From Otatea glauca (Eukaryota > Streptophyta > Magnoliopsida > Poales > Poaceae): a stretch of DNA of 64,000 nucleotides. The position numbers and the translations under genes were made by a program. This document shows, piece after piece, positions 24,581-35,793 of the stretch; the first letter of the stretch is position 1; every line of letters starts with the position of its first letter. The stretch covers positions 48,050,104-48,114,103 of the forward strand of contig CM070725.1 of the NCBI GenBank assembly GCA_036346275.1. Direction: 5' to 3'. The notes under the pieces were generated by a model, which saw only the letters and a list, made by a program, of their open reading frames with translations, had not been told where the DNA came from and made no database searches.

Positions 24581-27500
24581 CAATCAAGCGATCAATCAAT
24601 TTAATACTATTAATATAAATTGCTTGAATATAAATTAGCACAAGGAAACAAACTATAAGGAGACACAATACTTTTTACTGTGATGTTCGGAGATTTGCCG
24701 GTCTCCCCTAGTCCACGTTGAGGTTAGCCCATACACATTGGACCGGCTCCACGAATTGAGCACCTACCTCGAATCCACTAATGATAGCTCTTTCCCCCTC
24801 CGGTTAGGCAAACTCCAACATTCACAAACTTCACCGGAGCTTCTCACAACCTTCGTTGAGAAGCACGACGCCGCTACGCCATCTAGGTGTCGGCAAACAC
24901 GAAGAGTAGCAAGTCAAGCACCTAGCTTGAACCTCACCAAGTACAACACATGTACAATGGTGATCACCAAGTGCAACACATGCACAAGGATCCTCCTCAA
25001 GTGCAACACATGCAAAAGAGGCTCTCAATCCAAACCTAATTGCAACACATGCAATTAGAGCTCACTCTTAGCTCAAAAAACAAATTGGAGAGTTCAACAC
25101 ATGCACAACCCCTCCAAAATATCTCACAAACACAGCACAAACAAATGTCAACCCTTGGCATCCTTTTATAGCCCCCCACATGAAATCTAGTCATGGGGGG
25201 CAAATTGGGCAAAAACTGGCAAACCCGGCACTACCGCCCATGTAGGGCCGGCCTCCAGGTCAACGGCTAGTAAGCTAGCCATTGCGCAAGAACCCCAGGT
25301 ATCGCTCCAACTGGGTGCGGTAGTGCCACTCGAGCGACAGTACTGGCCCCACAGACGGTACTGTCGGCCTCAGCGCTCCTCCAGAACACCCTCTCTGGAA
25401 AATAACTACTGACCTCATTGGGGTGGTAGTACCGGTTGAGCGGCAGTACTGGCTCCCATAAGCAACACTGCTGGCTCAGCGGTACTACCACCACAATGAG
25501 CGGTAGTGCCGGCCACAGGGAGAAAACCAAGTTTTTCACAAAAAAACTTTTCTCCAAACTCATCAAAGATTGATTCTTTGAGCCATGTGATGATCAACAC
25601 ATGATCAAGTTAATTTGCAAAACATATTTGCAAACCCTATTCACATGTTCCAAAGAATCGCATTAAAACTTCAACTTATTTGCAAAACACATTTGTAAAT
25701 AAACTAAGAACCTATGAGATCAATCCTCTTAGCCATGTGATGATCAACACAAGTCAATTTACAAAACACATTTGCAAACCCTATTCACATGCTCTAGGAT
25801 CGAAACCCATAACCTCCAGCTTATTTGAAAAACACATTTGCAAATAACAAATTAACCCTTTTAAAAGCAAATCTCAAGCAATGTGATGATCAACTCATGA
25901 TCAAGTCGATTTGCAAACCCTATTCACATGTTCCAAGATAAGATTCAATTAAAACACATTTTGCAAACACAAAGCATAAATATTTTTTTAGCCTTGTGAT
26001 GATCAACAATGATCAAGTCATAAGCTAAGACTCTGATGCATGGGCTCTCTATTTGCAACACATGCAAACATCTAGCTCCATGCAAACAACAACCATTAAA
26101 ATCAAGTTGCATGAGCTTTCTCCTTTAGCAACACATGCAAAACTAAATCTCCACGCAAAAACCACTTAAACCGAATTGCATGAGCTATTTCCCTTTTGAA
26201 ACACATGTGAATACTTAGCTCATGCAAAATCCAACAAAGAGAGTGAGCTAGAGTGAACCTGGACTGAGTTCGTCAACACATAATGAAGCTCAAGCTAAAT
26301 GAATCAACCCCTCTTAATAGTACGACACCTAACTAACAACCCGGTCTCCCATCCAAGCACCGAGATCGGTAAAAGACTAGGAACATATCCTTAGCCCTAT
26401 CTAGTTATACCTTTGCCTCTAGCAATCCACTTAGAGCTTTTATGATATCCAATCATCTTCTCTCCAAGATCGAGTCTCGTCTTGTTCATTAACACTTGAT
26501 GAACCTCCTCTTTTCTTCTCTTCACTTAGGGATCTCCTCTTGAAGCTCATCAACACATGATAGCTTCTTTCCGATTCTTTATTATCATTGGACTCAACCT
26601 ACTTCGCAACTCATGAAAGATTGTTAGTCCAACAAACATGGTTGTCTTAATCATCTGTGCACTCCATTAACACATAATGGATGCCCCAAGATCAATTGAG
26701 CACAACCTAAATCAATTTGAATGATTAATTGTGTCTTGAGTACTTTGATGCAACTAATGCTTCATTATACTTAAGAACTTTCCGTTTGTCCTTAATCAAT
26801 CAAAAGAACACCATCAACACATGATGAGGCGTTCTTTGATGATTAAAAGATAGGTGAATCTCAATTTAAATTTTATTTAAATTGATATGAGTATATATAA
26901 CTACACAAGTTTCATATAGTTATTTTGATGGATCCTCAAAGTAAAGATCCAATATATTGAAGTGATGAAAATGGATCAGTACTCTTGAGACCATCAACAA
27001 TAGAATAAACTCCATTAAATATGTGCATATAAATAAATGATCTTGGAATCAATATGCACATAATAAATCTTAGATAACATTTGAGTTTATCTTATATTTG
27101 CATGAGTATATTACAACTACACAAGTTATATATACTCAAAGGGTTGTTTCAAAGTCTTGATCCTTTATATTATTTAGAAAGAAAACATGGATCAATACTA
27201 TTGAAATATTAAGTTAAATTATGAACTCCCTCTAGATGTGTGCATTTATGTAATGTATAAAATTGGAAACATAATGCACATCTTTAATGTATAAGCAATA
27301 GAAGAGTTCATCTTTTAACTTGAATCCTAAGTATGCATTAAGATAATAGAGTGAATACGAGTGCATACCTTGGGTTTTCCATTTTCCATCCAAATTTGGG
27401 ACTAATAAGAATAAGGCTCAATAAACATGTTAATCTCATAATGATTAGATTTGCTATTAAACAATGATTAAGCATTAATCTAAAACCAATCACCAAAACC

Positions 27501-29972
27501 AATGGAACTTGAACTTACAGTGAACTCCAACATAGTTTCAACTTGAATATGTTCATATTGTGTCAAATTCAATCATATGAATATGCACACATTTAGGAGG
27601 TGTTCATTCTATATCTTGATGGTTTCACTAGTATTGATTCGATTCTCTTTTCTATATATATAGATGATCATTATTTTCAAACACATCTCTTGAGTATATA
27701 AAGCTTATGTAGCTGTCATATACTCATATTGATTTAAATTCAATTTGTTTGAATTTGAATTGTCATCAATCATCAAAGAAATAGATTAAAGATCTAGGTC
27801 CTCTATTATGTGTCAATGGTATGCCTTGGTGATTGGTAAAAACCGGATGTGTTATATTAAGGATGTTCACCTTGAAACACATTCACTGAGTATATAAAGC
27901 TTTAGTAATTGAAATATACTCAAAACAAATTTAAATTTAATTAGTAGTATATGGGTTGTCGCCAATCATCAAAGAAGTAGATCAAAGGAACTAGGCTTTC
28001 CATTATGTGTTAATGGAGTGATTTGATTATTAGAGACAACTAAATATATTGGACTAATATTTTTCATGAGTTAGTGAAATAGTTTTAGTCCAATGATGAT
28101 GGAGACTTTGGATGACATCATGTATTGATAGTCAAGTTAAAGTTTCAGGATGAAAGATGTCATTGTGTGTTGATGAGCATCAAGACAAAATTCCAAAAGT
28201 GAAGATAGTTCATCATATGTTGATGAACAAGATGAGAACTCGCAATTGGAGAGAAGATGGTCGTCATCAAGTGAAAGCTCCAAATGGATGCGCAAGGCAA
28301 AGATATAACTAGTATAAGCTAAGGATGTGTTTCTAGTCTTTTACCGATCTCGGTGTTTGGATGGGAGGCTGGATTGCTAGTTTAGTTTGTTGTACTATTA
28401 AGAGGAGTCTTATTTTATAGCTTGAGTCTCATCATGTGTTGATGTCTCAATCTCGCTTGCCATATCTCATCTTTGATCGGTTACTTTTCTTGTGCATAGT
28501 ATCGATGTTTGCAAATGTTTTTTACAAATAATCAAAGCTCATACATTTGCTCTTCTTAGCATATGATCAAAGTTTGCAAATGTGTTTTTATAAAGTGTTT
28601 ATGCTCATGTTGGTTCTTGATTGCTCTTTGTTGCATGATGCTAATAATTGTGAATGTGTCTTGTAAATAGTTAAAGATTGTGCATTTGCTTCTGTGAGCA
28701 TATGACTAAAGTTTGCAAATATTTTTCCTGCAAACTGATGAAGTTTAATACATTGATCATTTCTAGACTCTTGCTATCTTGTAGTCACTCTTTTGATAAG
28801 TCTATGTTAAAGATTTTGAGAAATCAGATTTTAGACTTGTGTGACTACATTAGAGTTTTAGTGTTCTATAGAAATATCTATGGCTTCTTAAATTTTGAGG
28901 CTGGGTAGAAGTTATAGCCCTCTGGATAAGCTTTTTATAGAGTCAAATATCATCTAAATCGGACTTCAGAATAGAAAGTTATGATCTTTTTATTACTGAA
29001 AATGTTAACACTACCGTCATGCAAATAGCGGTAGTGCCACAAATCAGCACTATTGTCCCTTAGTTGACTGTAGTTATTTTCCAGAGAGTTGTTTTGAGGT
29101 TAAAAATGTCAGCACTACCTGGTTTACATGTTAGTAGTGACGGTGTACTGTAGCAACGGCTAGTTTTAGCGTATTTAATGCCCAGAATTATTCGTTATAG
29201 GGGAGGGCGCCACTACCGCACCTTACATGGCAATTGAGCTAGAGTTTAGTGTTTGATGACTCTTGGTGTTCCATTACTTTCTCTTGAGCTAGTGCAAGCC
29301 TCTCAATTTAATTGTGTATGTGTTGCACCTTGTGAGCAAAGAGAGAAGAGCTCTAGGTGCATGTATTGCATCTAGAGAAGAATTGAGTATCATTGTGCAT
29401 GTGTTGCACTTGGTGAGGATCAAGTAAGAGGCTTTACCTATTACTCTTAGTGTTTGCTGACAACTAGATGACATGGAGACGTCGTGGTTCGGTGATCTTC
29501 TCAAGAAGGTTGTAAGAAGATCCGACGAGTTGTGAAGGTTGGAGCTCAATTACCTGGAGGGGGCAAGAGCTACCACTAGAGAATTTGAGGTTCTTGGCTT
29601 AATTTGTGGAGTCGGTCCAATTCGTTTGGGCTTACCTCAACGTGGATTACGAGAGACTGGCAAGTCTCCAAACACCACAGTAAAAATATCGTGTGCCATT
29701 TTTTGGTTTGCTTCCTATTACTCATTTACATTATTGCAATTTACATTCATAAAATTGAATTGCTTGCTTGTCAACCTATGATTGCAAACCTTGATCATAA
29801 ACTTAGGTTGTTGGTGCACATAGTTGAGACTAGTCAAATTTAGGTTTTAATTAGACAAAACCATTTTGATTTACCCTTTCGCATATAAACTCGGATTTGG
29901 TCAAAAAGATTTTAAGAGATAATTTTTAATACCGCTTATTCACCCCCCTCTAGTCGGCATCCTCGATCTTAC

Positions 29973-31530
29973 AAAGTGGTAATCTTTCGAAAGATCTCGC
30001 ACAATTCTGCAATCAGGGAATTATGCCAAGTGAAGTTTGTGCTACTCACTATGACGGGCGTCGGAACTGCTCCACTCTTTTTGTGGTGCAAGAAAAAGAG
30101 CATGAGCCCAACCACGAGGAAGATCCCGATGAACCACCAGATCCATCCTAGCAACGACCGCCGCGACTAGCACCAGAACTCCGGTGCTCGCCGCCGCATC
30201 TAACCGCCCCACGCCCTTCGCAAAGCCTCAACTGAACAGTGCAACCCAAGAACCCCACAAGCCCACCTTACCACTGACTCACCAAACCCTCCATGGCGTC
30301 AAGAACCCCCACACGCACTCATCAGATCCAAAATTTGGAAGAATTTGGAAGCATCTGGAGTGGGGTGAGGCTGGTGGGAGTACCGGGGAGCTGCCTCTAG
30401 TGGCCATGGCAGCAGGGGTAGCTGTGGAGCTGGGGTGGAGACTGGAGGCCGGAGACGATGGCGACGGAGGTGGGTTGCGGCGCATGGGCTAGTGTGGGGG
30501 TGAGGGAGGGTGATGGCCGCCAACTGAGCCGATCTCGCCATCAACAACGACCTCCCCACCGGATCTCACCCATATCTTTAGGGAGAAACCCGCCGACCTG
30601 GCTGATCTCGTTATCCACGAGAACCTCGCCACCAGATCTGTAAGTGGGACGGAAGGGCGAGCACATGGAGAGGAGCGGCGGAGGGGGAGATGGTAGGGGA
30701 CGGGAGGGGAAGGGCGAGGGCGAGCGCGAGCGCGCAGGGAGGAGTGGCGGGGGTGGCACCGACGCGGCCGAGTGAAGGCAAGCGGGACGGAGGGAGAAGG
30801 CTGGAGGGCTTTGCAGACAGCGATTTCGTGGTCAGTGACGGGTCTGGTCCTAGGGACGCATGGGACAACGAGCAGAAGGTGATTTCAGCTGCTGGAGCGT
30901 GAACAGACGTGTTAGACGCTTCAAGATGACATGGCCCGGCCGAGCTCACGCGAACTCCAGCCGCTATATGATAGTTAATATTGTTATTCACACTCACAGC
31001 CTCTGCCTCTCTTGATCCCTTCTCCCTCACCTCCCACCCCCTCCACACTCTGTAAGTACATGTTGCTTGTTATATATATTTTGAGACAAAGTATTAGTGT
31101 GTTTGTCATTTTAGGAATTTTCTTCCTTTTGGCTTGATAGACGTACTTGTGTGTTGTGATGTTGTTGAAAAACAAAAAATATATGCATTTGTGTGCTCTC
31201 GCTATTCTGATGTGCTCACCCTTGTAATTAATCTTTGCATTGTGTTGTTAACACAAGTACACAGTTAGCGAACACCCTCTGTTGAGCGATAAAGCTGGAT
31301 CAGACGGCTGCGCATCGCATGTGGCTACACCAGACGGCCTGCGAAGGCGTCTGTTAATAAGTTGACTTCGGGTGCCAGAAATTTTAATCACCATGTATCC
31401 TAGCACCAGAATCACCGTAGTATTAATGGTGATTAAGAGCGGAGTACGCAGAACATAGGCAAAGATCATCCCAACTAGATAAATATACGCTACGTGCCAC
31501 GCCGCGGGCGCCGCTCCCCACGCAAGCAAA
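29973..31530. other. GC-rich region without a recognised gene
   Basis: Base composition changes sharply from the AT-rich repeat before it. On the minus strand at about 30148-30050 a short open frame encodes one strongly hydrophobic helix (WIWWFIGIFLVVGLMLFF) followed by HHKK, ending at a good splice donor (ATA|GTGAGT). It has no in-frame ATG; a splice acceptor (TTGCTAG) directly precedes it. It could be an internal exon of a single-pass membrane protein or chance. Other open frames (about 30279-31048) are of low complexity. A phrase of about 25 bp (GGATCTGATGAG, then GTGTGGGGGTT) recurs near 16130-16155. Confidence 0.3.
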
Positions 31531-31569
31531 TCGAGAAAACGCGCGATTGCCGCTCCTTACACGAGCAAA

Positions 31570-32190
31570 TCGAGAAAACTCGCGAAAAGGATCTAAAAAG
31601 GATTTTGTGTTTTCCGCAAAAGGGCTTAAACGTAGTGCTAGAAAAACGTAAAAAGGACCTAAATGCAATGTACTCCCTCCGTTGATAAATATAAGACCTA
31701 TAGTTTGAATGGTCTTGTTGAAAAATATAAGACGTGCATGTAGATTTAATGAGTCTTTCCACATATACCATTATTTATTCTTTCTCAATCATATGCATTT
31801 ATTCATTACCACCTACACAAAGTATTATGTCTCATCTTCCAAGACAATTAGGAGGGATATGTAAGTCATTTCCTCTCATATTTTCCTCAATTTCACCACA
31901 TCCTTAATCCTTGTGCCAAGTCAAAATACGCCTTATATTTATCAACGGAGGGAGTACATTTTTTTTCTAAAAAAAGGATCTTAACGTATTTTTTTCCCGA
32001 AAAGGACCTAACTGTAATTCTTTTTTTGTAAAAAAGATCCGAGCGCAACGCTTAAAAACGCATAAAGGACCTAAACGTAATATATATTCTTTTTTTGAAA
32101 AGAGGATCTAACCGTAACTTTTTTTTAAAAAAAATAACCTAATCGTAATTTTTTTTCGAAAAAAGGACTTAGATGTTTTTTTTTCCGCGG
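31570..32190 (+). repeat. Degenerate tandem repeat, unit close to aaaaggacctaaacgtaat + T-run
   Basis: About a dozen loose copies of a 40-60-bp unit, each with a phrase like aaaaGGAtCTaAaCGTAat followed by a poly-T run, cover the interval on both sides of the Stowaway MITE. It is non-coding. Confidence 0.6.
31673..31954. mobile_element. Stowaway MITE (TSD TA)
   Basis: The ends are CTCCCTCCGTTGATAAATAT on the left and its exact complement on the right, flanked by TA (31671-31672, 31955-31956). This is the textbook Stowaway terminus of grasses. It is 282 bp, AT-rich and non-coding. Confidence 0.93.
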
Positions 32191-32559
32191 CTCGACTCGA
32201 GCCGCGAAGGAGACGGTTCAAAGGCCTCCCAGGACGTGAGCTCTGCCATCTATAATAGATGGATTATTCATATTCCTGTTATTTTCTGGTTGCTAAATGC
32301 ATGTGTATATATATTGTCTTAGAGCCTTATTGTAACGTAACTCAAATATTTAAATTGGTTTGTTTGAGATATGTTCAGTATCTTTATAGGAGTCCAAAAC
32401 ATCTCCAACTCAAACTTTTTAGCTATATAAGCCACACCCTATGTACATGTAGATCGAACAGAAATAATGGATTATATCCCGTAGGTTTTTTCTGCAAAAA
32501 ATTTTCACTTTAAATCTTGTCACCTATTTTATTGTGCTATCTCAACAAGTGATGTCAAA

Positions 32560-32880
32560 CCGTACCCTAGGATTTTTTCGTCGTCCGCTGCGTCTTCACC
32601 GTCGTCCCCGCCGGCTCCTTCAAGAGACGTACGTCCAACCTGCTCGACAGTTCCATGGGCGACCTCTCTGGATCCTTAGCGTCTCGTCCATCCGCCGAAT
32701 TGTACATCAGGGGCATACGCACATGCATCTAGTACGGTGCATATGCATAAATTGGGATGCATCTAATGCATGCAACAGTGAAGGTTTTGGCATTGCGCGC
32801 CGGCACCAAGGCGTCCCTCGACTTCCTCATCCAGAGCCGACCAGAAGCCCGGCGACTACTACATGGTGGCCTCCACCATG
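32560..32880 (+). other. GC-rich, gene-like segment inside LTR element copy B
   Basis: One frame reads VFTVVPAGSFKRRTSNLL from about 32590, as expected of a captured exon, but I do not recognise the family. No start codon context or splice site could be assigned. It lies between the 5' LTR and the kinase tail and may come from the same source gene or another one. Confidence 0.3.
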
Positions 32881-34160
32881 TTCTCAATGAACTTGAGGCC
32901 TGAGATACAATGCTCTTGCGAACGTGATGAAGCACTGCTGGGACACGAACCTCGACAAGCGGCTTGAGATCACCGAGGTGGTGTCCATGCTAGCAGCGAT
33001 AGGGATGAAACGGATCGGATAGTTTTCGACTGATCTGAAATTTTTTTGGATACGGATTTTATCGGATCGGATATTTATTGAATAGTATTACATCGGATAC
33101 AGATATGAATTTTTTTTGTCGGATACGGATACGGATTCAGTAGCTCACTATCCGTCGGATACAGATACGGATACAGATTCGGATAATCCGGATATTGATG
33201 AGTCGGATATCCAGATATGCATGTGGGCTGGGCCAAGGCTACTCTTTTGGCCCAAAACGGTTTCTTAATTTCAAAATTGTTTTATAATTTAATTAATCCA
33301 TAAAACAAGTTTCAATTATTAAAATTGGCAATCCAACTCCAAAAATTACAAAAATTTTGAGAAAATTCTAGACACAATATAAAATTTACAAAAAATATTT
33401 TAAATATTTTATCAGATTTTAAATTTTCTCAAAAATTCAAAAACTACTGTTTTAATAGGAAAATATTTTAAATAAATAGCTAAAGATGCATAAAAACTCA
33501 TAAATACATAATTTATTATCATAAACATAATTCAACAAAAATATAAATCTTGGGTCATTACATATAAGTGCTATATATTTTTTCTAGAGACATGATATCT
33601 CAGCATTATCGAACTTTTAGTGTGTTTGTGTTTGCTTCCATTTGTATCTCTGAGTAAGGATTACTTTTATTTTGTGTTTTGATCTACTTGTATGATGAAC
33701 TAATCATATGTGTGTGATAAACTAAGTCTTATATAATTTTATTTGCGACATAGTATCTAACTATTGTCTAAGTGAATGAAAATGCTTATATTTGTTCAAT
33801 TTTCAATAATGTTTTGATCAAATCAACTAATTATGTTTTTTGTTGATTTTTTATGTACAATCTAGGGGGTTACCATGTTTCGATAAATATTTGAAACCGT
33901 ATCCGATTCGATTCGTATTCAATCCATATCTGTATTCGACATTATTCGTATTCGTATTCGTATTCGTATCCGAACTATCCGTATCCGTATCCGCATCCGG
34001 GAAAAAAAATGAAAACAAATATGATTGAGCTATTATCCGGTCGTATCCGATCCGTTTTTACCCCTAAGCAGCGATCGACACATCCAAAGGCGAAGGCATG
34101 ATCTCAATCGATCAGTCGCACAGGTGCTTCTCATGCTTCCGTCGGTATCGAGGCCCCTAA
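32881..34160 (+). pseudogene. Raf-like Ser/Thr kinase C-terminal fragment, split by a hAT element
   Basis: After a short MNLRPEI phrase and a small deletion, the frame reads ALANVMKHCWDTNLDKRLEI then TEVVSMLAAI. This is the last part of a kinase C-lobe (the CWD..P..RPE..EVV.ML pattern of plant Raf-like MAPKKK/STY-type kinases), with Leu in place of the usual Pro at two sites. The frame is cut at GCAGCGA by the element at 33000-34066 and continues after it with DTSKGEGMISIDQSHRCFSC to a TAA at 34158-34160. The rest of the kinase is absent, so this is a dead fragment. It lies inside an LTR retrotransposon in the same orientation. Confidence 0.72.
33000..34066. mobile_element. hAT-type non-autonomous element (TSD AGCAGCGA)
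   Basis: The inverted ends are TAGGGATGAAACGGATCGGA and, complemented, TAGGGGTAAAAACGGATCGG. The 8-bp duplication AGCAGCGA is exact (32992-32999, 34067-34074). Subterminal arrays of cggatac/gtatccg repeats fill about 200 bp at the left and 170 bp at the right, as is common for transposase-binding regions of hAT elements. The AT-rich interior encodes nothing recognisable. Confidence 0.88.
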
Positions 34161-35154
34161 TAGTAACGATCTGATCGCGTCACGATGTAGCACCCACCCG
34201 ATGATTTGATAAGGAGACTTTGGTAAAATAATAATAATAATATCAGTTGAGAGACAACTAAATTTGGTGTTCAATCACCATTTGGATATATAGTAAATTT
34301 TGGATCGCTCGCGCGACCATTATGAAGATTTTGGCAATATTAATTTTTGATGACACCTTGATGGTAGTTAGCATTATACTCTTCGGAGTCCTGCTGTTTA
34401 AAAGTGAAGGTTTTGCTCCAATATCATTTTCAAATGAAGGATTGAAGTGGAAGGAGTTTGCTTCTGCATGGATACTACAACGTTGTCCAGTTGTCATAGC
34501 TCGATATGAGGGGTCTACTGCAATTTATACTCTATTAACAGCACGAGAGTTTTCTTTCATCATGACAGTTTACAGAGTAGTTTCAACCATGTTATGGAAT
34601 TTAAGTAGGCAGCTTGACGTATGTAATGACTATACGTGCAAATTGCTCTTTCAGTGAGCATTGTTTGTCGAATTTTATGTTCCAGGTAGAGGAGAATGTC
34701 AAAAATATATGATATGAGTTCTTTGCTATCTATCAAGCACCACAGGTGATGTTTTGTCTTATACTGTTTGATGATTGAGTATTTTGTTTATGGAGGTCAG
34801 TTACACAAATTCAGACTTAATTGAGGTTATAAATAGTTGAAAACTCATATTTCTTCGTTTGCTTTGTCGATAGCTTTGTGTTTGGATTGACTGTTTTCAG
34901 TCTTTTTCTCGATCTATTTATGGTTTGCTCAATTTTGCTTCACAAGAAGCATTTGGATTAGACTGTTTTAGTCTTTCTTACCCTTTGGGGTTTTTCAGAG
35001 AATAATTTCATTATGGATTTTAAGCTAAGGAGAGGTTTGTTAGAGATAACTCAAATATCTAAATTGGTTTGTTAGAGATATGCTTAATATCTCTCTAGGA
35101 GTCCAAAACATCTACAACTCGAACTCTTTTGACTATATAAGCCACTCCTATACT

Positions 35155-35157
<3 letters not shown>

Positions 35158-35222
<65 letters not shown>
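35158..35222. repeat. (TA)n microsatellite in the 3' LTR of copy B
   Basis: An uninterrupted run of about 32 TA units lies directly left of the Micron-like MITE. Length may be unstable. Confidence 0.95.
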
Positions 35223-35226
<4 letters not shown>

Positions 35227-35602
35227 AAAATGATTCCATACTCCTGGGTGTGCGTACTCCCACCTCTAGTATACCGTTTAAATGATGTTGTTATATCTCT
35301 TTATCCTTTTGAGTATACTCTAATACTGATTATAAGATACTCCAAAGTGAGTTCTATGAAAAATTTCGTTAAAGTCCACCATTTATAGCATAATTTGTTT
35401 ATATATTCGTTTTACATATGGATAAGGGTATATAGCAAAAAAAACAAAGTGCTCTGATGAATTTTTTTCAACCATGTTGTATTGGAGTATATTAGAATTA
35501 TTATTGGAGTATACCGAAAGTGATAAAGGTGTATAAAGCATTCATTTAAGTGGTATATTAGATGTAGGAGTATGTACTCCTGGGAGTACGGAAAAGGCTT
35601 CC
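35223..35602. mobile_element. Micron-like MITE inserted in a TA microsatellite
   Basis: The left end AGGAAAATGATTCCATACTC and the complemented right end AGGAAGCCTTTTCCGTACTC continue into CTGGG/CCAGG and a shared GTACTCC, giving imperfect inverted repeats of about 37 bp. It is flanked by (TA)n on the left and TA/TATG repeats on the right. MITEs lying within TA microsatellites are known from rice as the Micron family; membership here is inference. It is non-coding. Confidence 0.6.
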
Positions 35603-35608
35603 TATATG

Positions 35609-35642
<34 letters not shown>

Positions 35643-35695
35643 TGTATGTATGTATGTATGTATGTATGTATGTATATGTATGTATGTATATATAT
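35603..35695. repeat. (TATG)n microsatellite
   Basis: About twenty TATG units with a few TA interruptions lie between the MITE and the last part of the 3' LTR of copy B. Confidence 0.95.
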
Positions 35696-35793
35696 AAATG
35701 GAACATATATAATGGATTATCTCCTGTGATTTTTTTCCGTAAAGATTTTCTACGTTAAATCCTATCTTTTGTTTTATCGTGCCAACCCTAACA

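Larger units (their letters stand above)
17905..29972. repeat. Large imperfect inverted repeat of an LTR-like family, split by a copia element
   Basis: The left arm (18104-18328 plus 24581 to about 27532) reads as the reverse complement of the right arm (about 27533-29972). The left arm starts TGTAAGGTTGAGGATGC and the right arm ends GGCATCCTCGATCTTACA. Between them, CCACGTTGAGGTTAGCCCAT at about 24711 faces GGGCTTACCTCAACGTGG at about 29628. CTCTCTGGAAAATAACTACT at 25391 faces the complementary text at about 29074. The strand facing left starts TGTTGGAGTTCACTG at 27532, so the left arm looks like a minus-strand LTR of about 3.2 kb. The right arm would be a plus-strand copy lacking its first part. 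A third piece (17905-18100) matches 27525-27750. No gag or pol of this family is present. Confidence 0.55.
32331..35793 (+). mobile_element. Non-autonomous LTR retrotransposon, copy B, carrying a kinase gene fragment
   Basis: The 5' LTR (32331-32547, TGTAACGTAACTC to CTCAACA) matches the 3' LTR (35038-35793, TGTTAGAGATAACTC to CCCTAACA) once the microsatellites and the MITE in the latter are discounted. A purine tract (aagctaaggagaggttt) lies just before the 3' LTR. After the 5' LTR is a weak primer-site likeness (agtgatgtcaaacc against AGTGGTATCAGAGC). The internal stretch 34325-35037 matches the internal DNA of the copies at 52305-53081 and 62819-63640 (for example GATGACACC..GATGGTAG..GCATTATACTCT). 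There is no gag or pol. The interior also holds a Raf-like kinase fragment and a hAT element. No clean target duplication was found, so the outer limits are slightly uncertain. Confidence 0.65.

Noticed and set aside
25200..25520. Regular ggtagtaccgg/cggcagtactgg repeats that look like a CRISPR or satellite array
   Set aside because: Spacing is irregular and the motif recurs in the opposite arm of the inverted repeat; it is part of the LTR-like sequence of a plant repeat.
33000..34066. Repeated cggata/gtatccg text as a possible regulatory array
   Set aside because: It is explained as subterminal repeats of a hAT element with exact 8-bp target duplication.
35080..35388. Open frame across the (TA)n tract
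   Set aside because: It is the translation of a microsatellite (Ile-Tyr repeats) and a MITE.
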